From positions 7,759 to 71,758 of the forward strand of contig DATELA010000062.1 of the NCBI GenBank assembly GCA_035277145.1: DNA of 64,000 nucleotides, read 5' to 3'. The position numbers and the translations under genes are program-made. How positions within the stretch are numbered: the stretch's first letter is position 1; every line of letters begins with the position of its first letter. This document shows positions 19,651-28,002 of this stretch, piece by piece. This stretch comes from DASRAP01 sp035277145 (GTDB lineage Bacteria; Gemmatimonadota; Gemmatimonadetes; Gemmatimonadales; Gemmatimonadaceae). The notes beneath the pieces are model-generated. The model saw only the letters and a program-made list of their open reading frames with translations, made no database searches and was not told the origin of the DNA.

Positions 19651-20613
19651 ATGAAGCTGACGATCGCCGACATCGAATCCGCGCGCGACCGGATTGCAAA
19701 ACACGTTCACTTGACCCCCGTGTTGACCTCCGCGACGCTCGCACAACTTGGCGGCGTCGCGAGCGTGCACCTCAAGTGCGAGTCGTTTCAGAAAACAGGC
19801 TCGTTCAAAGTCCGCGGCGCGCTGAACGCCATCCTGCAACTCGACGACGCGGCGCGTGCGCGCGGAGTCGTTACCGTGTCCGCGGGAAATCACGCACAAG
19901 CCGTCGCGTGGGCTGGACGCCTTGCCGGTGCGCGAGCCACCGTGGTTATGCCTGCTGCTGCGTCGCAAACGAAAGCCGCAGCGAGCCGGGGTTACGGGGG
20001 TGAAGTCATTCTCCATGGCACCGGTGCCGAAGCGTTCGCGCGCGCACACGAACTCGCGAAGGAAAAGGGCTTCACGCTGGTGCATCCATTTGACGACGTC
20101 GGTGTCGCGGCAGGTGCGGGCACAGTTGGTCTCGAGATCGCCGAGCAAGTGCCTGACGCCGATATCGTCATCGTGCCGATCGGTGGCGGCGGGTTGATTT
20201 CAGGTGTTGCTGCCGCAATCCGCGCGAAGAACCCGCGCGCAAAGGTGTACGGTGTCGAACCCGAAGGTGCCGCGTCGATGAAAATGAGCGTCGACGCCGG
20301 TCGCGCCGTCAAACTCGAGTCACCGCCGAAGACAATTGCCGATGGTCTCGCCGCGCCGTTTGCCGGCGAACTCGCATATCAAATCGTGCGCGACATGACC
20401 GAAGGCGTCGCTCTCGTCACCGACGAGGAAATCGCGCAGGCGGCGTCGCTGCTGTTGATGCGCACGAAAATCCTGGCGGAGCCCGCGGGTGCCGCGGGAC
20501 TGGCCGCGTTGCTCACCAAAAAGATTCCCGTCACACCTCAGTCGCGCGTGGTCGTGATCGTGAGCGGCGGAAACGTGGACGTCGCGAAGCTGGTGGGAAT
20601 GCTGGGCAGCTAG
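19651..20613 (+). CDS. Threonine/serine dehydratase, PLP-dependent
   Basis: A 320-residue fold-type II PLP enzyme. ATG 19651 is chosen since the first 20 codons of the longer frame do not match the family and lie in the hairpin. Lys53 in SFKVRGALN forms the internal aldimine; the asparagine loop SAGNHAQAVAW and the phosphate-binding GGGGLISG are intact; SGGNVD ends the protein. It deaminates threonine (or serine) to 2-oxobutyrate and ammonia. There is no C-terminal ACT-like regulatory domain, as in catabolic TdcB-type or short IlvA enzymes, so allosteric inhibition by isoleucine is not expected. Serine racemase is an alternative for this subfamily. Confidence 0.88.
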   Translation: MKLTIADIESARDRIAKHVHLTPVLTSATLAQLGGVASVHLKCESFQKTGSFKVRGALNAILQLDDAARARGVVTVSAGNHAQAVAWAGRLAGARATVVMPAAASQTKAAASRGYGGEVILHGTGAEAFARAHELAKEKGFTLVHPFDDVGVAAGAGTVGLEIAEQVPDADIVIVPIGGGGLISGVAAAIRAKNPRAKVYGVEPEGAASMKMSVDAGRAVKLESPPKTIADGLAAPFAGELAYQIVRDMTEGVALVTDEEIAQAASLLLMRTKILAEPAGAAGLAALLTKKIPVTPQSRVVVIVSGGNVDVAKLVGMLGS

Positions 20614-20616
20614 AAC

Positions 20617-21096
20617 TTATTCCAGTTCGATATTCCCCAGCTTCCCTTCGCGATCGCCATGGCGAAGGCGCGTCCAGCCAGTCTCCAACGCTTCCACGCC
20701 GATCAGCACAGCGAGCGTGACGAGCGTGAGCACGAATGCAGTCGCGACGTGCCCGATCGCGATCACCGCACCGAGCGCCGATAACATCCAGATCACCGCG
20801 GCCGACGTCACGCCAAGCACGCGTCCGTCGCGCGCGAGAATCACGCCCGCGCCGAGGAAGCCGATGCCGGTGATGACCTGGCCGAGCACGCGCGTCGGAT
20901 CGGTGTTGGCCGGCACCATCGACGCGCCGAGCGCGACGAACACTTCAGTGCCAAGGCACACGAGGATGCAGGTCCGTACGCCGGACGCTTTGCCGCGCAG
21001 CTGACGTTCGATGCCAATGACGGTGCCGCACGCGACCGCGGCGCCAAGGCGGATCCAAAACGTCGTCGTTTCGATGTCGAGGTCGGTTCCGAGCAC
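20617..21096 (-). CDS. MgtC/SapB-family membrane protein
   Basis: A 159-residue protein with four hydrophobic segments. It matches the MgtC/SapB N-terminal domain: GTVIGIERQLRGKASGVRTCILVCLG, then GIGFLGAGVILARDG and GVTSAAVIWMLSALG. It has no C-terminal ACT-like domain, so it is the short SapB-like form. MgtC proteins modulate the F-ATPase and help growth in low magnesium in some species. The start is GTG; it follows the MutY gene by 6 bp on the same strand, suggesting co-transcription. Confidence 0.88.
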   Translation of the reverse strand: MLGTDLDIETTTFWIRLGAAVACGTVIGIERQLRGKASGVRTCILVCLGTEVFVALGASMVPANTDPTRVLGQVITGIGFLGAGVILARDGRVLGVTSAAVIWMLSALGAVIAIGHVATAFVLTLVTLAVLIGVEALETGWTRLRHGDREGKLGNIELE

Positions 21097-21102
21097 GCTG
21101 GA

Positions 21103-21786
21103 TTATGCGGAATTGGCGTACGTGAGGCAATTGCGACGCACGGGGCAGATGTTGCACTTGGGTTTTCGCGCGACGCACACCAGCGCACCAAGCTCCATCA
21201 ACGCCTGATTGTGAAACCACACGGCGCGGCCTGTTCTCGGAAGCATTGCTTCGGCGATCGCCCAAATGCGTTTCGCGCCTCGCGTCGTCTTGTGCGATGC
21301 CCGCGGCGCGAACACGCGCCGAATCACGCGCGCGACATTCGTGTCCACGAGCGACGCGCGCTTCTCGAACGCGAACGATGCCACCGCGCCAGCGGTGTAC
21401 GGTCCGACGCCCGGTAATTCACGCAATTCCGCGGGATCGCTCGGCATCACACCGTCGCGCGTGCGCATGACCTCGCGCGACAATGCGTGGAGATTGTGTG
21501 CACGTGCGTAGTAACCGAGGCCTTCCCAGCTTTCGCGGACTTGCGCGGGACGCGCGGACGCCAGCGACGAGAGCGTCGGAAAACGCGCGAGAAAGCGATC
21601 GTAATAGTCGAGTACGCGCGAGACTTGCGTCTGCTGCAACATCAGCTCGGAGACGAGCACACGATACGGATCGCGCGTCCGCCGCCACGGCAGATTGCGG
21701 TGGTGTTTGCGGTACCATGCTGCGAGAGAGCGCCTGAACGCTGGGTATAGAGTCTGGCCAATAGGGTCTGTGCGGGGTTTAGTCAT
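21103..21786 (-). CDS. mutY: A/G-specific adenine glycosylase, short form
   Basis: A 227-residue base-excision repair glycosylase that removes adenine opposite 8-oxoguanine. Visible: LPWRRTRDPYRVLVSELMLQQTQV with the catalytic Glu, the helix-hairpin-helix LPGVGPYTAGAV, the catalytic Asp in VDTNVARV, and a [4Fe-4S] loop C-x6-C-x2-C-x5-C near the C-terminus. Canonical MutY has about 350 residues because it carries a C-terminal NUDIX-like 8-oxoG recognition domain; this protein ends just after the iron-sulfur loop. Similar short forms exist in other phyla, so truncation may be ancestral. An endonuclease III-like activity is less likely because it lacks the LPGVGRKTA-type lysine. Confidence 0.85.
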   Translation of the reverse strand: MTKPRTDPIGQTLYPAFRRSLAAWYRKHHRNLPWRRTRDPYRVLVSELMLQQTQVSRVLDYYDRFLARFPTLSSLASARPAQVRESWEGLGYYARAHNLHALSREVMRTRDGVMPSDPAELRELPGVGPYTAGAVASFAFEKRASLVDTNVARVIRRVFAPRASHKTTRGAKRIWAIAEAMLPRTGRAVWFHNQALMELGALVCVARKPKCNICPVRRNCLTYANSA

Positions 21787-21798
21787 CGTCTCTCGTCG

Positions 21799-21854
21799 TT
21801 CACTACCGACTACTCGCTACCGACTACTCGCTACCGACTACTCACTACCGACTA
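21799..21854. repeat. 14-bp tandem repeat, four copies
   Basis: Four head-to-tail copies of a 14-bp unit (consensus CTCGCTACCGACTA) at 21799, 21813, 21827 and 21841; copies 2 and 3 are identical, the outer two differ by one or two bases. The array lies between mutY and the VWA gene, and its last copy provides the VWA stop codon (TAG on the minus strand at 21845-21847). Confidence 0.9.
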
Positions 21855-23125
21855 GACCCTGTCGTCTTGCTTTTCCGTCGCAAAAAATCCATCAGCACGT
21901 ATTGGCCGAGCGTCATCGTGTTCGTGAAGTACGCACGGCCGCGAGCGATCGCGGACACCGCGCGCACGAACTCGACGAGTTGCTGGTCGCGCGCGAGCAT
22001 GAACGTGTTGATCACCACGCCGGCTTTGCGGCACGCCGCGACTTCGCGCAGCGTCTCCGCGTAGATGAGCGGATCGATCCACCCCGAATTCTTGTACAGC
22101 CGGCCATCGGGCATCGTCAGCGCGCTTGGTTTGCCGTCGGTGATCATCACGATCTGCCGCATGTCTTTCTTCTGCGCCAGCAATAAGCGGCGCGCGAGTT
22201 TGAGTCCCTGCGCGGTGTTCGTGTGATACGGACCCACCTGGGCGCGCGCGAGCGTCGCGAGTGGAATCTCTTCGGCGTTGTCGTGAAACAGCACCACGCG
22301 CAGCGTGTCGCCCGGATATTGCGTGCGAATCAGGTGCGTCAACGCGAGCGCAACTTTTTTCGCCGGCGTGAAACGGTCTTCGCCGTACAGAATCATTGAG
22401 TGCGACGTATCGAGCATCAGCACCGTTGCGCAGGACGAACGGTACTCCGCTTGTCGCACCATCAAGTCCGGATAATCCAGATCGATCGGCACGCCGAGCT
22501 TTCCGCTGCGGGCGATCGCGTTCGCGAGCGTGGCGTTGACGTCGAGGTTGAGCACATCGCCAAATTCGTACGGCTTGCTCCACGAGTCCGACTCCACGCC
22601 CGTCGCGAGATGCGGCGTGTCGTGACTGCCGAAACTCGACTTCCCGAATCCCTGCAACAGCGAGCGCAGCGTTTTGTAGCCGAGAAAATCGATGCCGCGC
22701 GACGTGAGATCGAATTGCACGTCGCGAGCCGCTTCGCGCGCGAGTCCGGCGACGCCGTGATGACGCCCCGGCATGCGCGGCGCTTCTTTGGTCGTGATGA
22801 AGCCTTCTTCGGTGAGCCGCTTCACCAGATCGTCGAGCAGCTCGGACAACTTGGCTTCGGAGTCCTCGTCACCGTCGCCGCGCAGCGCGGCGAGCATCTC
22901 CGGTGTGAACTGGCCCGACTCGATCAGCGCATCGAGAATCGCGCGTCGCAACCCGTCGAGCGATCGATCGGCGTCGTCGCCGGTTTCGCCCCAATACGGA
23001 TGGTATTGCGGGCCGCCTGCAAATCCGGACTGCAGCAGGAAGTCGGCGAGCTTGTCGAGCAACGCCTGCAAATCGACGGCGTCAGCCAGCTCGGGCGAAA
23101 ACTTGGTGTAGGTGTGAAAGCGCAT
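21845..23125 (-). CDS. VWA-domain protein, CoxE-like
   Basis: A 426-residue protein whose C-terminal half is a von Willebrand factor A domain. The MIDAS motif is LDTSHS (D-x-S-x-S), with the downstream Thr in YHTNTAQG and Asp in MITDGKPS. The N-terminal half is charged and helical, without recognisable motifs. VWA proteins of this type work with MoxR-type AAA+ ATPases to insert metals or remodel complexes. Here the MoxR-type ATPase is encoded upstream on the same strand, with a GNAT gene between, which supports such a pairing. The client protein is not evident. The last codons are inside the 14-bp tandem array. Confidence 0.82.
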   Translation of the reverse strand: MRFHTYTKFSPELADAVDLQALLDKLADFLLQSGFAGGPQYHPYWGETGDDADRSLDGLRRAILDALIESGQFTPEMLAALRGDGDEDSEAKLSELLDDLVKRLTEEGFITTKEAPRMPGRHHGVAGLAREAARDVQFDLTSRGIDFLGYKTLRSLLQGFGKSSFGSHDTPHLATGVESDSWSKPYEFGDVLNLDVNATLANAIARSGKLGVPIDLDYPDLMVRQAEYRSSCATVLMLDTSHSMILYGEDRFTPAKKVALALTHLIRTQYPGDTLRVVLFHDNAEEIPLATLARAQVGPYHTNTAQGLKLARRLLLAQKKDMRQIVMITDGKPSALTMPDGRLYKNSGWIDPLIYAETLREVAACRKAGVVINTFMLARDQQLVEFVRAVSAIARGRAYFTNTMTLGQYVLMDFLRRKSKTTGSSR

Positions 23126-23204
23126 CGCGTCGACGCTCGTGTTGGAGCGTGCTGATATATACCGCGCGCCGCGCGCGGCGTGCTATGTGATGGCGATCGG
23201 GCGA

Positions 23205-23747
23205 TTACACGCCGGGCGCGCGAGACAATTCGCGGCGGCGCAACAGTTCGACGGAACCAAATCCCAGCCGTTCCCACGCGGCGTTGGCGAGCGTGTTGTC
23301 GACGGTCGCGTGCACGCGCATTTCCGTCAAGCCGCGCGCGCGCGACCACACAATGGCCGCGTCGAGCAGCCGGCGCAGCACGCCGCCGCGACGGTGACTG
23401 GCCACAACGAACACAGACGCGATGTACGCGTACCGCGGCGGTACGAGCAACGGCGATCCGCGCGCGTCGATGCAGCGCAGCATGCCGACCGCCTGACGCC
23501 CGTCGAATGCGAGATACGTGATTTGTCGTCCCGACGCGAGCTGCAGCGCGGTGCTGCGCCGCGCGCGCTGCACGGCGTCTTCACGCACGCGTCCGTAGAT
23601 CGGATGGCGACCGTGTTCCTTGAGCAGTTCCATGCGGAACCGCACAATGACGTCCGCGTCGACGAGCGACGCGGGTCGCACGATCACCGCGCGCACGTCC
23701 GCGCTGCGGCGTGTCCGGGGAGAAGGCTTGGAGGCCACGGGCGACAA
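23205..23747 (-). CDS. GNAT-family N-acetyltransferase
   Basis: A 180-residue protein with one GNAT domain. Recognisable features: VIVRPASLVDADVIVRFRMELL at the start of the fold, IASVFVVASHRRGGVLRRLL as the acetyl-CoA pyrophosphate loop (motif A, a degenerate RxxGxG), and DNTLANAAWERLGF near the end. The frame opens at a TTG; GTG codons a little downstream (for example at 23738) are equally possible starts. It sits between the MoxR-type ATPase and VWA genes, all on the minus strand, so it may modify part of that system. Acceptor unknown. Confidence 0.82.
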   Translation of the reverse strand: MSPVASKPSPRTRRSADVRAVIVRPASLVDADVIVRFRMELLKEHGRHPIYGRVREDAVQRARRSTALQLASGRQITYLAFDGRQAVGMLRCIDARGSPLLVPPRYAYIASVFVVASHRRGGVLRRLLDAAIVWSRARGLTEMRVHATVDNTLANAAWERLGFGSVELLRRRELSRAPGV

Positions 23748-23780
23748 ACATTCAGCCCAGTCCCGGGGCGGGGAAGACCC

Positions 23781-25262
23781 TTATTGTCCTAGTTCCATCT
23801 CGGGCGGCTCTTCGCTGGCCCTCGGCCGCCGCCGACGCGACGGGTCCCGTGCCCGGCCATAGGTACCCGCGTCGCTGCGACTGATCTTCTTTCGCGCCAC
23901 GAGTGCTTCGAGGACGAGTTCGCAGCCCGCGACGGTGGCTCCGGGGTCTCCGGCGTCCGCGAGTCCGTATTCGTTCACGAGTTCGACGAGCCCAGGTACT
24001 GCGGCGAAAGCGTCACGCAGCGCCGCCGATGGTGCGTCGTCGCCGACTTGCAGCGCGCCGCCCGCGTCGAAGTGCATCACGATGGAATCGGTGTTCGGTT
24101 CACCGGCGCGCGCGCGGAGTGTCGCGTCCGCGGCGTTGCGAATGAGTTCGCGTGCGATGGTTGCCGGGCCGACAAGTTCGCCTTCGTATTCGAGTTCGAG
24201 TTTGCCCGTGATGGCGGTGAGTGCCGCGTACAAATCCGAAATGCGCGGTACGACGTCGCGTTCTTTGTGCGACAACGCGCGGCGCTCCGCGTTGGAAACG
24301 ATGTTCTCGAGCAGCGTGATCGGCATGCGCTGCGAGACACCCGAGCGGCGGTCCACGCGCTTATCGTCGCGCGCTTCGAACGCAACGCGCTCCACGACTT
24401 CGGCGACGATCTCGGGTGTGCGGACCTTCTGTCCGTCGCGTGCGGTCCATGCCTCCTGCTGCGTGATCGCGATGCCGGTTTCGACTTCGAGCGGGTAATG
24501 CGTTTGGATTTCGCTGCCGATGCGATCCTTGAGCGGCGTGATGATCTTGCCGCGCGCCGTGTAATCCTCGGGGTTCGCGGTAAACGCGAGCAGTACGTCG
24601 AGCGGCAGGCGCACCGGGTAGCCTTTGATCTGCACGTCGCCTTCCTGCATCACGTTGAACAGGCCGACCTGGACTTTCGCCGCGAGATCCGGGATTTCGT
24701 TCAGCGCGAAGATGCCGCGATTCGCGCGCGGCAACATGCCGTAGTGAATCGTGAGTTCGTCGGCGAGCATGTGCCCGCCGCGCGCGGCTTTGATGGGGTC
24801 GACGTCACCAATGAGATCGGCGACGGTCACGTCGGGCGTCGCGAGTTTTTCGATGTAGCGCTGTTCGCGGCCGATCCATGCGATTGGTGTTTCGTCTTCG
24901 GCTTCGCGCAACAGTTCGCGTCCGAATTTCGAGATAGGCGCGAACGGATTGTCGTTGACTTCGCTGCCGGCGATGACCGGAATGGTTTCGTCGAGCAGAT
25001 CGGCGAGCGCGCGGAGGATTCGCGATTTCGCCTGGCCGCGAAGCCCGAGGAGGATGAAGTGATGACGCGAGAGCAGCGCGTTCGCGATCTGCGGCATCAC
25101 CGTGTCGTCGTAGCCGAGTACGCCGGGGAAGAGCGGGCGGCCATCGCGGAGGCGCGCGATGAGATTCGCGCGGAGTTCTGACCTTACGGTGCGCCGCTGG
25201 CGTTCTGCGGACGACCAGTCCGTTTTGCGAAGTGCGCCGAGTGTTGTTGGGAGGGGGGCCAC
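23781..25262 (-). CDS. MoxR/magnesium-chelatase-type AAA+ ATPase
   Basis: A large AAA+ ATPase of the MoxR/BchI branch, about 493 residues from GTG 25262. The frame runs up to 25331 but its first codons are CACGGA repeat DNA, so I prefer the GTG; TTG 25271 is another option. Walker A is GLRGQAKS; the GIFALNEIPDL segment gives Walker B and LAFTANPEDYTARGKIITPLKDRIG gives sensor 1 and the chelatase-type insert. The C-terminus is a basic, probably disordered tail. These ATPases act with VWA proteins in metal insertion and complex maturation. The partner VWA gene lies two genes downstream. Confidence 0.82.
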   Translation of the reverse strand: MAPLPTTLGALRKTDWSSAERQRRTVRSELRANLIARLRDGRPLFPGVLGYDDTVMPQIANALLSRHHFILLGLRGQAKSRILRALADLLDETIPVIAGSEVNDNPFAPISKFGRELLREAEDETPIAWIGREQRYIEKLATPDVTVADLIGDVDPIKAARGGHMLADELTIHYGMLPRANRGIFALNEIPDLAAKVQVGLFNVMQEGDVQIKGYPVRLPLDVLLAFTANPEDYTARGKIITPLKDRIGSEIQTHYPLEVETGIAITQQEAWTARDGQKVRTPEIVAEVVERVAFEARDDKRVDRRSGVSQRMPITLLENIVSNAERRALSHKERDVVPRISDLYAALTAITGKLELEYEGELVGPATIARELIRNAADATLRARAGEPNTDSIVMHFDAGGALQVGDDAPSAALRDAFAAVPGLVELVNEYGLADAGDPGATVAGCELVLEALVARKKISRSDAGTYGRARDPSRRRRPRASEEPPEMELGQ

Positions 25263-25286
25263 GCTTCGCAAGCTAATGGCGTGGCC
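25257..25286. repeat. Short inverted repeat GGCCACGC/GCGTGGCC
   Basis: Arms 25257-25264 and 25279-25286 are perfectly complementary with a 14-nt loop. It lies at the boundary between the AAA+ ATPase start and the GxxExxY element, overlapping the proposed GTG start of the ATPase. It could be a hairpin in the ATPase leader or a trace of the element insertion. Confidence 0.4.
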
Positions 25287-25303
25287 GGCCCGGATTGCGA
25301 ACT

Positions 25304-25793
25304 GCAGACCACGGATCAACACGGATGACACGGATGAACGCGGATACTACAAAGGCTTCTTGTGGTCGTTGGTGAGTAGGAAACGCTTGAACGCGGGCTT
25401 TGGTCCGAAGTTCAACAGCAGGCCCACCTCAAGATTCGTCGCGTGCAGGTAGTTGAGCACTTGCTGCTCGTGCGCCGCAGCAAGACGTTCTGCCGCTTTC
25501 AGTTCAACGAGTACTGTCGATTCGACGACGATGTCGGCACGGAACTTCCCGACTTCGACGCCGCGATAGAGCACCGTCACGGGAACCTGTGTATCGACGC
25601 GAAGCCCACGTTCGCGAAGCTCAATAGCGAGCGCGCCGCCATACACCCGCTCCACGAAGCCGGCGCCAAGGGTGTTGTAAACCCCAAAAAAAGCCGCGAG
25701 GATCCCGTCGGTTGTTTCGCGATGCAGGAGTGGCTGCACAGGCGACGAACGATCCGTGTCTTTCCGTGCCGATCCGTGTGCTCCGTGGTCTGC
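25304..25793. mobile_element. Candidate GxxExxY element bounded by inverted CACGGA-word repeats
   Basis: The outer ends are 12-bp inverted repeats, GCAGACCACGGA at 25304-25315 and TCCGTGGTCTGC at 25782-25793. Inside each end lie several CACGGAT words: plus-oriented at 25310-25346, inverted at 25751-25788. They enclose a single gene, the GxxExxY protein. Total length is about 490 bp. I see no target-site duplication and no transposase, so the mechanism is unknown. The same words, without the gene, form the array at 8162-8460. Calling it mobile is inference from structure. Confidence 0.55.
25347..25739 (-). CDS. GxxExxY family protein, PD-(D/E)XK nuclease-like
   Basis: A protein of 130 residues from GTG 25739. 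The frame continues to 25847 with an ATG at 25805, but codons upstream of 25739 are translated repeat words (ADHGAHGSARKDTD), so GTG 25739 gives the usual family length. The namesake motif is in LGAGFVERVYGGAL (G-x-x-E-x-x-Y). The later FRADIVV and VELKA supply the Asp and E-x-K of a PD-(D/E)XK-like core. Family function is unknown; it is scattered in PVC-group, Gemmatimonadota and other genomes. Its TAG stop is formed at the edge of the left repeat (GGATACTACAA on the plus strand). Confidence 0.85.
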   Translation of the reverse strand: MQPLLHRETTDGILAAFFGVYNTLGAGFVERVYGGALAIELRERGLRVDTQVPVTVLYRGVEVGKFRADIVVESTVLVELKAAERLAAAHEQQVLNYLHATNLEVGLLLNFGPKPAFKRFLLTNDHKKPL

Positions 25794-25869
25794 CGTCGAG
25801 GTCATGTGTGCCAAGACGCAGCCGGCACACCAAACCACCATCACCATTTCACCGCACGCGTAACCGAAA

Positions 25870-27957
25870 CTAGACGACGCTCACCTCGACCTGATTGTCA
25901 TAGAACGTCGCGCCGCCTCCGAGATCCGTTTCTCTCTGCGATGTCGTCTCGTTCGCGTTCTTTCCGTCCGGCGCGAGTTTCGTCCACCAGATCGACGGCG
26001 CCCACACGACACCGCGGCGAATGCCGTCCTCCACGCGCGCGATCGCACGAAACGCTCCGCGATCGTTGCGAATCTCCACCTCATCTCCAACGCGAATCCC
26101 GCGCGGTGCCGCATCATCAGGATGCACGATGCACTCCGGCCGCCCCACCGGCCGCCGAAGTTTGTCGACATTCACGAACGTCGAATTCAAAAACTGATGC
26201 GCCGGCGACGAAATCAACGTGAGCGGCCATTTCGCGACGAGCGCGGGATCGCGCTCCACACTCTCATACGGCGGCGTATACGTCGGCAGCGGATCCATCC
26301 CCATCTGCGCCAGCCGCTCACTATAAAACTCGCACTTCCCACTCGGCGTCAGAAACTCACCGCTCGCGAACGGCGCATACGGCTTCGGCACACTCAATCG
26401 CGCCCATCCATTTTCCATGAGGCGTTCGAACGTCACGCCGCGCATTCGCGGGTGATCCGTGTCGAGCGCCTGCTTGATCAGCGCGACATCATCATCGCGG
26501 AACACCGGCTCGTTGTATCCCATGCGCGCCGCGAGCCGGCGGAAGATCTCCGTATTCGGCAGTGCTTCACCAATCGGTTTGATCGCCGGCCTGTTCAACG
26601 ATGCGTAGACGTGTCCATACGCGAGGTGCACATCCCAATGCTCGAGCTGGGTCGTCGCGGGCAGCACGTAATCCGCCCAATCCGCGGTGTCCGTCTGGAA
26701 ATGTTCGAGCACGACCGTGAACAAATCTTCGCGCGCAAGTCCGCGTCGCACCGCCGCGAGATCCGGTGCGACCGCACCAGGATTCGAGTTGTACACGACC
26801 AGTGCTTTCACCGGCGGTCCGCCAACACCCGCGTCGGGCTTCGTCAGCGCGTCGCCGAGCCGGATCATGTTGATCGTGCGCGTATCAGGACCGAGATCGT
26901 AGCGATGCAGCGCGCCGGCGTTGTAGCGGAAGTTCATGCTCGTCGACAACTGCACGCCGCCGCCCGCGCGGCGCCAATGCCCGGTGATCGCCGGCAAGCA
27001 TGCGATAGTGCGCACCGCCATGCCGCCGCCCGCGTGCCGCTGCAACCCATAGTTGACGCGAATGAACGCATTCTTCGCGCGGCCATACCGCTGCGCCAAC
27101 GACCGGATCACATCCGCGCTGATCCCGGTCGTCTCTGACGTTCGCGCGATCGTCCACTCCGCGGCCCGTTCACGCAGTTTGTCCGCGCCAAGCGTGTGCT
27201 TCGCGATGAAGTCGTCGTCCTGCAGATTCTCCGCGAACAACACGTGCATGATGCCGAGTGCGAGCGCCGCGTCTGTGCCTGGACGAATCGCGATCCATTC
27301 GTCGCATTGCTCTGCGGTGCGCGTCCGGATCGGGTCGATGCAAATGATGGTCGCGCCGTTCTCGCGTGCGCGAAGTACGAACGGCCACAGATGGGGGTTT
27401 GACGTCAGCGTGTTTGTGCCCCACAACAACACGAGATCGCACTCGGGAATCGATTCGCCGTCCGCGCCGATGTTCGCGCCGACCGTCATGCGCATGCCGG
27501 TGCCGCCCGCTGTCGAACAAATCGTACGATCGAGCTTCGACGCACCCATGCGGTGGAAGAAGCGGCGGTCCATCGACTCGCCTTGCAAATAGCCCATCGT
27601 GCCCGCGTACGAATACGGCAGCACGGATTGCGCGCCGTGTTCGTCGATGGTTGCACGCAAACGCGTCGCGATGTCGTCGAGTGCATCGTCCCACGAGACG
27701 CGCTCGAACGTGCCTTCGCCTTTCTTGCCCACGCGCCGCAACGGATGCTGCAGTCGCTCCGGGTGATACGTGCGCTCGAGGTAGCGATTGACTTTCGCGC
27801 ACAGGAATCCCTGCGTCACCGGATGATCCGGATCGCCCTGAATGCGCGTTGCCTTCCCGTCTTCAACGGTCACGATCGTCGCGCACGTGTCCGGGCAGTC
27901 GTGCGGACACGCACCGCGCACGGTGCCGGTGTGAATGAGGGGAAGCGCCGTGGCCAT
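25870..27957 (-). CDS. Molybdopterin-dependent oxidoreductase with Fe-S motif
   Basis: A 695-residue member of the DMSO reductase superfamily. The N-terminal cluster motif is CPHDCPDTC followed by FLCAKV, consistent with a [4Fe-4S] site. Then come the Mo-bis-MGD binding regions: YAGTMGYLQGESMDRRFF, GTNTLTSNPHLWPF, and a C-terminal dinucleotide-binding domain (VHPDDAAPRGIRVGDEVEIRND). No twin-arginine signal is present, so it is probably cytoplasmic. Substrate is not evident; similarity is to YyaE-like and assimilatory-type enzymes acting without obvious partner subunits. No electron-transfer subunit gene is adjacent. It is divergent from argJ. Confidence 0.85.
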   Translation of the reverse strand: MATALPLIHTGTVRGACPHDCPDTCATIVTVEDGKATRIQGDPDHPVTQGFLCAKVNRYLERTYHPERLQHPLRRVGKKGEGTFERVSWDDALDDIATRLRATIDEHGAQSVLPYSYAGTMGYLQGESMDRRFFHRMGASKLDRTICSTAGGTGMRMTVGANIGADGESIPECDLVLLWGTNTLTSNPHLWPFVLRARENGATIICIDPIRTRTAEQCDEWIAIRPGTDAALALGIMHVLFAENLQDDDFIAKHTLGADKLRERAAEWTIARTSETTGISADVIRSLAQRYGRAKNAFIRVNYGLQRHAGGGMAVRTIACLPAITGHWRRAGGGVQLSTSMNFRYNAGALHRYDLGPDTRTINMIRLGDALTKPDAGVGGPPVKALVVYNSNPGAVAPDLAAVRRGLAREDLFTVVLEHFQTDTADWADYVLPATTQLEHWDVHLAYGHVYASLNRPAIKPIGEALPNTEIFRRLAARMGYNEPVFRDDDVALIKQALDTDHPRMRGVTFERLMENGWARLSVPKPYAPFASGEFLTPSGKCEFYSERLAQMGMDPLPTYTPPYESVERDPALVAKWPLTLISSPAHQFLNSTFVNVDKLRRPVGRPECIVHPDDAAPRGIRVGDEVEIRNDRGAFRAIARVEDGIRRGVVWAPSIWWTKLAPDGKNANETTSQRETDLGGGATFYDNQVEVSVV

Positions 27958-27958
27958 T

Positions 27959-27982
27959 GCGGGAAACTAGTTAACTTCCCGC
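27959..27982. promoter_or_regulatory. Palindrome in divergent promoter region
   Basis: GCGGGAA at 27959-27965 and TTCCCGC at 27976-27982 are perfect inverted 7-bp arms separated by ACTAGTTAAC, which is AT-rich in otherwise GC-rich DNA. It lies in the 45-bp gap between the molybdopterin oxidoreductase and argJ start codons. An operator shared by both genes is a reasonable guess, without further evidence. Confidence 0.4.
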
Positions 27983-28002
27983 GCGTTTTCCTCCACGCGC
28001 TG

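Noticed and set aside
25347..25739. 23S rRNA intervening-sequence four-helix protein
   Set aside because: The protein has beta-strand PD-(D/E)XK signs and the GxxExxY motif, not a helical bundle, and no rRNA gene is present.
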